Shown: positions 9,328 to 17,747 of the stretch, piece after piece
Numbering within the stretch: position 1 is the stretch's first letter
How the letters are laid out: each line of letters opens with the position of its first letter
NCBI GenBank assembly: GCA_944321825.1
Contig: CALUMU010000002.1
Location: forward strand, 248,001-312,000
Direction: 5' to 3'
Source: Candidatus Amulumruptor caecigallinarius
Lineage (GTDB): Bacteria; Bacteroidota; Bacteroidia; Bacteroidales; Muribaculaceae
DNA length: 64,000 bases
Translations under genes and position numbers: made by a program
Notes under the pieces: generated by a model
What the model saw: the letters and a program-made list of their open reading frames with translations, nothing else
Database searches by the model: none
What the model was told of the DNA's origin: nothing

Positions 9328-10548
9328 ATGGATAAGTCTACAGAAAGAATACCGATAGAGGAACGAACGATATTTTCAATCCTCCTGACCATAAGCTTCG
9401 CACATCTGCTCAACGATATGATGCAGTCAATCATACCGTCGATATACCCTGTAATAAAAGACAAATACGGCTTTACGTTCGGTCAGATAGGCATTATAAC
9501 CTTAGTCTTCCAGATGACCTCGTCGATACTCCAGCCTTTTGTCGGGAGATATGCCGACAAGCATCCGCAGCCGTTTTCCCTCTCCATAGGCATGGTTTTT
9601 ACTTTGGCAGGGATAATACTCCTGTCATTCGCCGACAATTACGGGCTGATACTCTTGGCCGTGGGTGTGATAGGTTGTGGTTCGTCCATATTCCATCCCG
9701 AAGCCTCGCGCATTGCACAGATGGCCGGTGGTAATAAGAGGGGTCTCGCACAATCGATATTCCAGGTCGGGGGCAACGGCGGCAGCGCATTAGGCCCGTT
9801 GCTGGCCGCTGTCATCATCATACCGTTCGGACAGCACTCGATCATATGGGCATCGATTGCAGCCTTGATTGCCGGAATGACGCTGCTGCCCGTAGGACGG
9901 TGGTACCGCTCCCAACTGCACAAACTGAAAACCAAGACCGTCAGAGTCAATCCGGCTGTAGCGGCACTGTCGTCGCGGAGAATACACTGGGCTATCTTTA
10001 TCCTGTGCGTGCTGACATTTTCCAAATATTTCTACATGGCCAGCATGACCAGCTACTTCACATTCTTCCTGATCAACAAATTCGGAGTAGACATCCAGAC
10101 ATCCCAGTTATGCCTCTTCGGATTTATGGGAGCCGTGGCTATCGGCACAATCTTAGGAGGGAGCATAGGCGACCGCTACGGACGCAAATATGTGATATGG
10201 GGGTCTATCATGGGAGCGGCACCGTTTGCCTTGGCTCTCCCCTATGTCGGCTTCACTCTGACAGTCATACTTGCCGTCATAATAGGGTTAGTGATTTCAT
10301 CAGCGTTCTCGGCTATACTGGTCTATGCTACCGAACTCAAACCTGACAAAGTAGGCATGATGGCCGGGCTTTTCTTCGGGCTTAATTTCGGACTCGGCGG
10401 CATCGGCTCTGCGTTTTTCGGATGGCTTGCCGACCGCACAAGCATAGAATTCATATTCAAAGTCAGCACCCTCCTGCCCCTGCTCGGCATAGTCACCGCC
10501 TTCCTCCCCAATATCGAGCCACGCCGCAGGAGTCTCAAATGGAAATGA
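9328..10548 (+). CDS. MFS transporter, fosmidomycin-resistance (Fsr) type
   Basis: A 406-residue major facilitator protein, probably a drug/proton antiporter in the inner membrane. It has about 12 hydrophobic segments and Fsr-like features: FAHLLNDMMQ in helix 1, GRYADK in the 2-3 loop, GDRYGRK after helix 8. The frame is open from 9148, but the residues before MDKSTERIP look unlike an N-terminus and the -7 box at 9182 lies inside that extension, so I start at ATG 9328. Substrate is unknown; homologues export fosmidomycin or other small compounds. It is a single gene, followed by a hairpin shared with the convergent gene. Confidence 0.88.
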   Translation: MDKSTERIPIEERTIFSILLTISFAHLLNDMMQSIIPSIYPVIKDKYGFTFGQIGIITLVFQMTSSILQPFVGRYADKHPQPFSLSIGMVFTLAGIILLSFADNYGLILLAVGVIGCGSSIFHPEASRIAQMAGGNKRGLAQSIFQVGGNGGSALGPLLAAVIIIPFGQHSIIWASIAALIAGMTLLPVGRWYRSQLHKLKTKTVRVNPAVAALSSRRIHWAIFILCVLTFSKYFYMASMTSYFTFFLINKFGVDIQTSQLCLFGFMGAVAIGTILGGSIGDRYGRKYVIWGSIMGAAPFALALPYVGFTLTVILAVIIGLVISSAFSAILVYATELKPDKVGMMAGLFFGLNFGLGGIGSAFFGWLADRTSIEFIFKVSTLLPLLGIVTAFLPNIEPRRRSLKWK

Positions 10549-10578
10549 CGATATATAGCAGCAAGCTATACATCGTCA
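10546..10578. terminator. Hairpin between convergent genes
   Basis: A 14-bp stem with one mismatch and a 5-nt loop begins at the MFS stop codon. The T-run is weak on both strands, so termination is inferred from position between convergent genes. Confidence 0.5.
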
Positions 10579-10601
10579 TCATAAAAGTCCTACAAATTTT
10601 A

Positions 10602-11576
10602 TCAGAAGCCGAAAGCTACATTGTCGACATACAGCGTCAGGCCTTCAGAGCCGACATAAGCTTCGCCGCTTCCGGCACTCATCATGACTATAACGTGCGT
10701 GGGCGTAGCATCGGCCGAGTCCCAGCCCTCCTCTACGACAGGCACCATCTTGCCTTTGGAATTGCGGGCATAGTATGACCGTTCTTTCGGGAGCAGCTTC
10801 AGCCATTTCTGATACCCGGGCTGCGACGAATAGTCGCCATAATGGAGTGGAATCTGATGGCCGTTTTTCCACCCGCTACCCACTTTGAAACGCTCGCCAC
10901 CTGTAGCAACACGCTTTGCGTGGATATTGCCCTGGGCATCTTCCCAGCGACGCTGCAAAAACACGAACACCACCGCCGCATCACGTCCGGGCAGTGTCTT
11001 TTTTCCACCGAATCCAGTGGCTTTGGTGCGTGTCAACTCTTCAGGCATATCCACCTTGTAGTCAAATACCAATGCTTTAGGACACTTTGTATAGGGTACG
11101 CCCATCTCCATTTTTGAATATGGATTTTTGGTCGAGGTTATCGGTTCAATCATACGGCCGAGAAATATCGAGCCGGAAACCATTACGTCAAGATTAATCA
11201 GCCCGAGCACCTTGAGCGTCTCGATTTTGCTTGTCAGCTTGGCGCAACGGTCAGCCCCGCTCCGAACGTCGGGATACACGGCATTGCTCCCCTTGTGGAT
11301 GCCGCTCACATGCGCATAGACATTGCTCGTACCCCACGGCGAACCGCCTAAAGGAACGTATGCTTTGTTTTCACCGGCTATAGTGGTGTTAGGACCTATC
11401 TCGTAGATGGTACGCTTGTTGCCGCCGATTACACGCGACTCTCCCACCGTGCGTGTCACCCACGAGTTCATGTCGCCGTACTTTATCTTTTCAAGGCGCA
11501 ATGTCTCGGCTCCGGCAGAGATGCCCGACATCAACACCACTCCCACCAATGAAGCAAATGCTATGCTGCGTTTCAT
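10602..11576 (-). CDS. Secreted PCMD-domain protein (putative carbohydrate metabolism domain)
   Basis: A 324-residue exported protein. The start at MKRSIAFAS gives a clean signal peptide ending near AGAE; the longer frame to 11639 would begin upstream of the -7 box at 11607. The C-terminal 200 residues resemble the PCMD fold seen in many Bacteroidales surface proteins, ending in the typical pattern THVIVMMSAGSGEAYVGSEGLTLYVDNV. A function in glycan binding or metabolism is only implied by the domain name; there is no catalytic motif I can point to. No SusC/SusD pair is nearby. Confidence 0.7.
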   Translation of the reverse strand: MKRSIAFASLVGVVLMSGISAGAETLRLEKIKYGDMNSWVTRTVGESRVIGGNKRTIYEIGPNTTIAGENKAYVPLGGSPWGTSNVYAHVSGIHKGSNAVYPDVRSGADRCAKLTSKIETLKVLGLINLDVMVSGSIFLGRMIEPITSTKNPYSKMEMGVPYTKCPKALVFDYKVDMPEELTRTKATGFGGKKTLPGRDAAVVFVFLQRRWEDAQGNIHAKRVATGGERFKVGSGWKNGHQIPLHYGDYSSQPGYQKWLKLLPKERSYYARNSKGKMVPVVEEGWDSADATPTHVIVMMSAGSGEAYVGSEGLTLYVDNVAFGF

Positions 11577-11606
11577 AAAATCAGAAAAAACATGGTTACT
11601 ATCCGA

Positions 11607-11614
11607 CAAAGTTA
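11607..11614 (-). promoter_or_regulatory. PCMD gene promoter, -7 box
   Basis: TAACTTTG on the minus strand, 31 nt before the chosen start codon. The -33 element is not clear. Confidence 0.5.
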
Positions 11615-11691
11615 GTTTATGTTTCCAAAAATTTGTCACACATCCGATGACTTACAGTCTTTTGGACTAACTTTGTGGACTAAATTATCAT

Positions 11692-12174
11692 CTATTTCAG
11701 TTTGGTAAATACATATTTTATCAGCGACCCGTCATGGCTCTCATAGAGCAATGTCATGTCAGACGAGGTCAACTGCTCTACGTCCATGATCAACACCTGT
11801 CCTGTGGGCAGATGCAGACCGTCAGGAGGACAGAACGGAGAGCCGCCTACGACTCCATCACTGTTCTTATATGTAAAATCTATGCTCATCACGCGGTCTG
11901 TCTCCACCCAATCCCAAGTCCCCATATTCTCGGCACGGTCATGGTGAGGCAATACGGTCATGATGCTGAGGTTATGGTTTTGGAAATTCCATGTCATATT
12001 ATGCCCATAGTCCTCATCAGGAGTGCCGTCAATGATTATCTCCTGAAGCGTCCACGAACCGAAAAGAGGGCCGATATCGCCGTTGTTATGTGTGCAACCT
12101 GCCATAAACGCCATCATCAACGTCAAGATAGCTGCCGGTTTCAAGTATCGGCGTAATCTGCGTACCGTCATCAT
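11692..12174 (-). CDS. Lipocalin-like lipoprotein
   Basis: A 160-residue lipoprotein: basic N-terminus, hydrophobic stretch and a Cys at the end of AFMAGC. The rest reads as a small beta-barrel (GSWTLQEIIIDG near the start of the mature part; MTWNFQNHNLSIM), as in the lipocalin-like families common in Bacteroidales. Ligand unknown. Its start overlaps the stop of the Wzi-like gene by 4 bp (ATGA type), so the two are probably translationally coupled and may work together at the outer membrane. Confidence 0.65.
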   Translation of the reverse strand: MMTVRRLRRYLKPAAILTLMMAFMAGCTHNNGDIGPLFGSWTLQEIIIDGTPDEDYGHNMTWNFQNHNLSIMTVLPHHDRAENMGTWDWVETDRVMSIDFTYKNSDGVVGGSPFCPPDGLHLPTGQVLIMDVEQLTSSDMTLLYESHDGSLIKYVFTKLK

Positions 12175-13700
12175 TTTCCACGTAATTTTAAAAGACCGTC
12201 ATACGATAAAGTCACCATCGCGCCCACACTGTTGCCGGGCATCTGTCCGTGGTCGAGTCCGAAAGCCCCGGAGAGCTGCAGACCCTTGACCTGCGGTATG
12301 CGCCACGTAGCTTCAGCCATAAACATGGTCGAATGTACGGGAGCCTGCAGCGGTTCATAGGAGGTGCCGAGAGCCTTGCGCCATCCGAATTTGACTTTGT
12401 AGCCTACGCAGTCTGACAGTGTTCCACGGAGAGCCACATGCACACCCTTGACTCGGTTAAGCAGAAATTGCGGATAGCCGTCGCGGTTATATATCGGACT
12501 CATCACCATCGCGTTGCCTATACCCATGCCGAAATTGGTGTAAGCATTGTAGTAGCCGCTGTTGTAATAGTTGTCCGCGCCAGTGCTCTGGTAAGGGATG
12601 TCAGCACCCTGGAAATGTGGCGCAAAATGTATAGGGCCGCCATGGTTGGTCAAGTCAAGGTATTCGATTACAGCCCCGTCAATCCACCACGGTGTCTCCG
12701 ACTTGTATTCCATGCCCCACAAGCCGTCCCAGCCGTTGTGCTTTGACATGCCGCTGCCGTCCTCCCACAGCCACTGGAAATAAGCCTTGATCTCATGTCC
12801 CGAACGCAGACGGTAACGCGCATTGAAGTCCCATGAGCCGAGCAATGCCCCCTCATAGAAGTCATCGCCATTGTCGGGTGTGGGTATCAGCATCTTCCAG
12901 TAGTCAGAAATGGAGCTGCCGTGCTTTTCCACGTCATAAAGCTGCCCTTTGGCGTAATGGTATGTGGTGCCACCAAAGTCACCGGCTATCTGGGCACCTA
13001 CCGTGACCGAAAACGGCTTCTGAGGGTTGCTGCGGAAATATATATTTTTATAGCTGTAGAGCTGGTTACGGTTGATATGGTAGTTGTAGAAGTTGTAATG
13101 GGAATCAATCCAGCCATTCTGCACAAACCAGCCGTAGGAAATCACGCCCTTGATTTGCGCCCACTTATTAGTGAAAGGTATATCCTGGAAGTCGATGAAA
13201 CCGGCCATAATCTGAGGTATCGGACGTGCGTTGGCACTGTGGACCATATCGCCTGACGAAAGTTCATCGTCAAGCAACGGCGACCCCGACTGGCGCATAC
13301 CGCCCTCGATATATACGCCTCTGAACTTGAAGCCTGCCCACGCCTCCTGCAACCATATCGCCGCCGGGCGGGCATCCCTCGTACCCCATTGCGACGTGGC
13401 CGACGGGTCGAATATCCCGTAAGATGTGGCTGACGACCATCCACCCACCGCCCGGATGCCATAGCTCCATGTGACACGCTTCGAAAGATCGTAGTCACGT
13501 GAAGCACCGACATTGAGCAGCACATTGTCACTCTGTGTCAAAATCCCACACCTATTTGCAGCGAAATAGTAGGGAGCAAACGAACCCGACGAGGTTTCGA
13601 GCGTCAGCGAGGCATCGTAGTTGATATTTTCCTCTGCCATCAGATGTGCCGGCACCGTCATGCCGCACAGAGCGCAGAGCATAAGATATCGCAAGTTCAT
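12171..13700 (-). CDS. Wzi-like capsule-assembly outer-membrane beta-barrel
   Basis: A 509-residue protein with a signal peptide (cleavage near LMAEE) and alternating aromatic beta-strands throughout. It ends in strands typical of outer-membrane barrels. It resembles the Bacteroidales 'capsule assembly Wzi family', which bind or organise surface polysaccharide (EAWAGFKFRGVYIEGGMR near residue 125; GLDHGQMPGN near the end). No capsule biosynthesis genes are in the window, so the partner glycan is unknown. The lipocalin-like lipoprotein overlaps its end. purN lies 43 bp upstream on the same strand. Confidence 0.7.
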   Translation of the reverse strand: MNLRYLMLCALCGMTVPAHLMAEENINYDASLTLETSSGSFAPYYFAANRCGILTQSDNVLLNVGASRDYDLSKRVTWSYGIRAVGGWSSATSYGIFDPSATSQWGTRDARPAAIWLQEAWAGFKFRGVYIEGGMRQSGSPLLDDELSSGDMVHSANARPIPQIMAGFIDFQDIPFTNKWAQIKGVISYGWFVQNGWIDSHYNFYNYHINRNQLYSYKNIYFRSNPQKPFSVTVGAQIAGDFGGTTYHYAKGQLYDVEKHGSSISDYWKMLIPTPDNGDDFYEGALLGSWDFNARYRLRSGHEIKAYFQWLWEDGSGMSKHNGWDGLWGMEYKSETPWWIDGAVIEYLDLTNHGGPIHFAPHFQGADIPYQSTGADNYYNSGYYNAYTNFGMGIGNAMVMSPIYNRDGYPQFLLNRVKGVHVALRGTLSDCVGYKVKFGWRKALGTSYEPLQAPVHSTMFMAEATWRIPQVKGLQLSGAFGLDHGQMPGNSVGAMVTLSYDGLLKLRGK

Positions 13701-13743
13701 CGGTCAATTCAATAATGAAATGTTATACAGCTATAAACAGGAC

Positions 13744-14319
13744 TTAAGAGAGCCTGCCAAGCATCATACGCACCGCCCGGGGATAAATATCCATCTCTAC
13801 TTCATGGACTTTGGCAGCAAGCGACTCGGGGGTCTCGTCTTCAGAGACATCTACCCTGCCCTGCAAGACGATGTCACCATCATCCATCACATCGGTGACA
13901 AGATGCACGGTGGCTCCGCTCTCCTTTTCGGCAGCTTCGATGACGGCACGGTGCACACGCATACCGTACATGCCCCGTCCTCCGAATTTCGGGAGCAAAG
14001 ATGGGTGGATATTGAGCATCCGCCCTTTATATCTCCCCACAAGCATCGGGTGAACCTGCCGCAAGAATCCGGCCAGCGCAACGAAGTCCACATGGTATCC
14101 CTCAAGCACGTCCATAACCACTTCGGGATGCTCGGCCCAAACATTGTTGTCAAATGTAAGCGAGGGGATACGGAGATTCCGCATCCTCTCGTGTACACCT
14201 GCATCGGCTTTATTGGCGAGAGCCACGACCACACGGGCGGCATCATCGGCCTGAAAGCTTTTTGCTATGTTTTCTGCATTTGTCCCCGAGCCGGAAGCAA
14301 ATACTGCAATATTACGCAT
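13744..14319 (-). CDS. purN: Phosphoribosylglycinamide formyltransferase
   Basis: Transfers a formyl group from 10-formyl-THF to GAR in purine synthesis (cytoplasm). At 191 residues it matches PurN length. It shows the N-terminal phosphate loop (SGSGTNAENI, residues 9-18) and the catalytic region with NIHPSLLPKF plus a downstream Asp in VTDVMDDGD. It lies 6 bp after the DUF805 gene and 43 bp before the Wzi-like gene. No other purine gene is nearby, so it is dispersed from the pathway as is common in Bacteroidales. Confidence 0.95.
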   Translation of the reverse strand: MRNIAVFASGSGTNAENIAKSFQADDAARVVVALANKADAGVHERMRNLRIPSLTFDNNVWAEHPEVVMDVLEGYHVDFVALAGFLRQVHPMLVGRYKGRMLNIHPSLLPKFGGRGMYGMRVHRAVIEAAEKESGATVHLVTDVMDDGDIVLQGRVDVSEDETPESLAAKVHEVEMDIYPRAVRMMLGRLS

Positions 14320-14325
14320 ACGTTT

Positions 14326-14718
14326 TTATGCGTTGGCAGGCACGTCGCCGAAACGGTTAGCTGTAGGTTCGCTGGGCTGGCAGCACCATACAATCCAGAT
14401 GATGTTACCTACAAGGGGGATAAAGTTGATGAAAAACCAACCGCCGCCTTTGCCTATGTCGTGCATACGGCGCCATGCGAGTCCGAGACTGGGGAGAAGG
14501 AGGGCAAGGCTTACCAGATTGCCGACGATAGAGAATACGCTCGACGCAAAGCCGAGGAGACCGAACACAAAGCCCACGAGGAACTGGAACAAGAAGAACC
14601 ACCAGTACTCGGCGCGAGTAGCGCGGCCTGAGAAGTTACAATAGTTGTCAAACGCTTTCTTTACTGCTTCTTGAAATGTCATGGGAGGAGTAGGAACAGG
14701 ATAATAGTTTTGGTCCAT
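14326..14718 (-). CDS. DUF805 small membrane protein
   Basis: A 130-residue inner-membrane protein with three to four hydrophobic helices. It has the DUF805 hallmarks: an N-terminal Phe-rich lead (TFQEAVKKAFDNYCNF), GRATRAEYWWFFLF and the conserved WRRMHDIGKGGGW. The biochemical function of DUF805 is unknown. It is immediately upstream of purN (6 bp) and may be co-transcribed. Confidence 0.88.
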   Translation of the reverse strand: MDQNYYPVPTPPMTFQEAVKKAFDNYCNFSGRATRAEYWWFFLFQFLVGFVFGLLGFASSVFSIVGNLVSLALLLPSLGLAWRRMHDIGKGGGWFFINFIPLVGNIIWIVWCCQPSEPTANRFGDVPANA

Positions 14719-14792
14719 AATTTAAATGAATGAAATAAAAAGGATAATTTGGAAATATAGTTGCTTTGAGATTGGCCTTAACAAATGCCGTC

Positions 14793-15413
14793 TCAGTCAG
14801 CAGGGCGGTATTCGACAGGCAGATCGTCAGCCTTGTCAGATACCGAAGCTCCAGATGCGGTAGATGCAACCGAGTCGGCATCAGCAGAGACACTGTCGGC
14901 ACGGACTTCCGGCTCTACAGGCTCGGCGGTAAGCTCCTGCCCGTTGAGAGCGTCATACTCCGACAGGCGGCTGCGGAACTCCTTATAGAGAGCTTCAAAA
15001 TCAGCCGCCGGATTGATTTCACGTGCCTGCTGCATGGCTGCCAGCATACCGTCGCGATCACGCTGCATCGACAGGTCATAGACATCGACATATTTTCTAA
15101 TCGTCACCAGATCCTGCTCGCGGTCATCGTTGCGCGAGGCTTCGTTGTGGATTACGAGGTAGGCAAGCAGGACTGCCACGGACTCGTTGTTGGAAAGGTC
15201 GTCAACATCAAGAGCAAGAGAGTCGGCTATCGAAGCTACACGCGGCACATCGACGACTTTCATCGCCTCAAGCAGATGCGTGTTGCGCAGCTCTTCCTGC
15301 ACCGACACCGATTCATCGGACTTCTGGCTGCCGCATGACCACATACTTGCCGCGACAACTGCTAATGCCACGGTCTTGACTGCATGTCGCCACTGACAAG
15401 CGTCTTTCCTCAT
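14793..15413 (-). CDS. Putative lipoprotein of unknown function, acidic Ala/Ser-rich tail
   Basis: I do not recognise a family. Starting at MRKDACQW gives 206 residues: a basic N-terminus, a hydrophobic segment (AVKTVALAVVAASMW) and Cys in a weak lipobox (MWSC). The middle is helical and acidic. The last 45 residues are a disordered Ala/Asp/Ser/Val-rich tail. The frame stays open to 15512, but the -7 box at 15527 would leave no leader for that start, so 15413 (or MPVYKF at 15431) is better. Single gene with its own promoter. Confidence 0.6.
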   Translation of the reverse strand: MRKDACQWRHAVKTVALAVVAASMWSCGSQKSDESVSVQEELRNTHLLEAMKVVDVPRVASIADSLALDVDDLSNNESVAVLLAYLVIHNEASRNDDREQDLVTIRKYVDVYDLSMQRDRDGMLAAMQQAREINPAADFEALYKEFRSRLSEYDALNGQELTAEPVEPEVRADSVSADADSVASTASGASVSDKADDLPVEYRPAD

Positions 15414-15526
15414 AAATTTATATACAGGCATATCTATTCTATTATCGTTGTTATTGTTACTTTTCTGTTTAATCTGCACTCTGACGCGCCATGCCACTGC
15501 TTCCGCAGTCAAAGTAACAACGGACG

Positions 15527-15534
15527 CAAAGTTA
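15527..15534 (-). promoter_or_regulatory. Lipoprotein gene promoter, -7 box
   Basis: TAACTTTG on the minus strand, about 114 nt before the chosen start at 15413. The -33 is not clear. Confidence 0.5.
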
Positions 15535-15616
15535 ATAATAATTTCTCATATTTCAACTATATTTAACATATATGCCACGCATCTACCCCTATCATTGCTT
15601 ATAAATATACAGAGAG

Positions 15617-17245
15617 CTACTCCACCGCATAATCCGGAGAAGCCAATACTGACTGCATACGCCGCGTATCGTTGATGACCTCCACGGCTCGCAGATACAT
15701 CGGATTGAGCGGATTTGCCACCTGATAATACGCGCTGCTGTCAAAGAGGTCACGCCCGATAAGGGCTTTTACAATAGTGGAGAGGTAATCGCGTGAAGCG
15801 GCGACTTCGTCAGGGACAGCTTTTACGCTGTCAGCCTCAGCCATCTGCGCGAGCCCGGTCATCATCTCATCTGTCACTTTGAAGCCACAGGCAAAGTCAT
15901 CGACAGTCTTGAAATCCGACTTCAACTGCTTGCGGCGGCTATCCACATACTGCAGGCAATACCGGTTGAGTACACCTTTGGCCACAAGATCTCTATAATA
16001 AGGTGTCACGCGAGTGGTGTCGAGAGGCACGAAAATATCAGGCGTTATGCCGCCTCCGCCATAGACCACACGTCCGTTGCTGGTGGTGAAACGCAGCGAA
16101 TCGGGATGCGCCACCGACATGGTCGAGTCAGTAAGCTCTCCGCTCTGAAGCCGGCGGTACAAGTCCTTGTTGTAGTCCTCCTCGCCTTCGTCATAGGGCT
16201 TCTGGATGCTGCGCCCAGAAGGAGTGTAATAATGAGCCGTGGTCAGACGTATCATCGACCCGTCGGGAAACGGGAAAGGACGCTGCACCAAGCCTTTGCC
16301 AAATGTCCGGCGGCCTATGACTACACCACGGTCATTGTCCTGAAAAGCCCCTGCGAGGATTTCGCTGGCCGAAGCCGATGACTGGTCGACCATCGTCACC
16401 ACCTCGATGTCGCGATAAGGTCCCGTCGACGCAGCACTGTAATAAGACGGCTGCACCCTGAGTCCTTTGGTATATACTATTTCATCGCCCTTGTCCAGAA
16501 ACAGCTGCGCCACAGCCACGGCAGCGTTCATATATCCGCCGCCGTTGCCCTGCAAGTCAATTATCAGACGCTTCATCCCCTGTTTTTTAAGAGCTTTCAA
16601 AGCATCCTTTACCTCCTTCTCGGTGCTTTCGGCAAACCGCACTATCTTGATATACCCGACACCTGGAGCCGCCATATAATGCGCATCCACGCTATAGATA
16701 GGTATCTCGTCACGTGTGACCACGAAATCAATCAGCTCAGGCTCGTTTTGACGCTGCACCTTCATCCTCACAGTCGTCCCTTTGGGTCCACGAAGTATCT
16801 TGCGCACATCGGATGTGGAGCGACCAGCCCCTGACATCAGCGTATCATTGGCTACGATGATGCGGTCTCCGGCAAGCATACCGACCTTTTCACACGGACC
16901 TCCGATGACAGTGCTAACCACAAACAGAGTGTCACGGAGCATGTTGAACGATATGCCCACCCCCGAAAACCCTCCGCCGAGGGTTTCGGTCATCTCGATG
17001 GTCTCCTCGCGGTTGGAATACGACGAGTGCGGATCGAGCGTGCGGAGCATACTGATTATGCCCTCCTCGACTGTGCGGTTCATGTCCACGCTGTCAACGT
17101 AGTAATTTTCTATGATGCGCTCGGTCAGCCGGAGCTTCTGTTCGGGCGAAAAGACAAACGGCTGTTCTGCCGGCTTGCTTTTGGCCGGCACTGCCATTAC
17201 CTGAACGGCCGCCACAACAGCCGCAATTATATAACGGTATTTCAT
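15617..17245 (-). CDS. S41 family carboxy-terminal processing protease (Ctp-like)
   Basis: A 542-residue exported serine protease. It has a signal peptide (to about residue 22), an N-terminal helical part, a PDZ domain (about 90-175, GGGFSGVGISF) and the S41 catalytic core. The core shows the Ser-Lys dyad region: VDQSSASASEILAGAF with the Ser and GRRTFGKGLVQ with the Lys. Such proteases trim periplasmic proteins and peptidoglycan hydrolases. It is the last gene of a leftward run (N-acetylmuramidase, parE, coaD, this gene; gaps of 8, 5 and 38 bp), so a link to cell-wall remodelling is plausible. Confidence 0.92.
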   Translation of the reverse strand: MKYRYIIAAVVAAVQVMAVPAKSKPAEQPFVFSPEQKLRLTERIIENYYVDSVDMNRTVEEGIISMLRTLDPHSSYSNREETIEMTETLGGGFSGVGISFNMLRDTLFVVSTVIGGPCEKVGMLAGDRIIVANDTLMSGAGRSTSDVRKILRGPKGTTVRMKVQRQNEPELIDFVVTRDEIPIYSVDAHYMAAPGVGYIKIVRFAESTEKEVKDALKALKKQGMKRLIIDLQGNGGGYMNAAVAVAQLFLDKGDEIVYTKGLRVQPSYYSAASTGPYRDIEVVTMVDQSSASASEILAGAFQDNDRGVVIGRRTFGKGLVQRPFPFPDGSMIRLTTAHYYTPSGRSIQKPYDEGEEDYNKDLYRRLQSGELTDSTMSVAHPDSLRFTTSNGRVVYGGGGITPDIFVPLDTTRVTPYYRDLVAKGVLNRYCLQYVDSRRKQLKSDFKTVDDFACGFKVTDEMMTGLAQMAEADSVKAVPDEVAASRDYLSTIVKALIGRDLFDSSAYYQVANPLNPMYLRAVEVINDTRRMQSVLASPDYAVE

Positions 17246-17283
17246 TCTGAATGAATGTAAGATTATGATACTATATCCTGGAT

Positions 17284-17742
17284 TTATGGGAGAAAACTGC
17301 TGACATCATGCCCGAAACGTTCAAGCTCCCTGACGATACTTGAACTAATACTTTCCATCTCCGGCAAGGTGTACAGAAGCACAGTGTCGACACCGCACAA
17401 CCGGCGGTTGATGTCGGCGATACTACGCTCGTATTCAAAGTCCACCGTGTTACGCACTCCGCGCACTATGACACACGCCCCGGTCTGGCGGACGAAGTCG
17501 GCAGTAAGGCATGAATACGATGCTACTTCTACCGCCTCATTTCCGCAATACGCCCGCCTTATGGCTTCCATCCGCTCATCGAGAGAGCGGCAATCCGACT
17601 CCTTGGCGCAATTATATCCTACTGCAATAATCACACGGTCAAACAGACGCAAAGCGCGGTCGACAATGGATTTGTGACCGATAGTGAACGGATTGAAACT
17701 TCCGGGAAACAGGGCTATACGGCAATTCATCGCGCTATCCAT
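17284..17742 (-). CDS. coaD: Phosphopantetheine adenylyltransferase
   Basis: Makes dephospho-CoA from 4'-phosphopantetheine and ATP, the penultimate step of CoA synthesis. The 152-residue protein has the nucleotidyltransferase T/HxGH motif (PGSFNPFTIGHKSIV) and the C-terminal ISSSIVREL signature. The N-terminus could begin at residue 5 (MNCRIALFPG), which is closer to the usual CoaD start. It sits 5 bp after parE, so translation coupling is likely. Confidence 0.96.
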   Translation of the reverse strand: MDSAMNCRIALFPGSFNPFTIGHKSIVDRALRLFDRVIIAVGYNCAKESDCRSLDERMEAIRRAYCGNEAVEVASYSCLTADFVRQTGACVIVRGVRNTVDFEYERSIADINRRLCGVDTVLLYTLPEMESISSSIVRELERFGHDVSSFLP

Positions 17743-17747
17743 TGGTC

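Noticed and set aside
11668-11675. TAACTTTG on the plus strand as a promoter
   Set aside because: It points into convergent genes on the other strand and lacks a -33; probably chance.
13621-14631. 336-codon plus-strand frame over purN and DUF805
   Set aside because: Antisense to two recognised genes; no recognisable domain.
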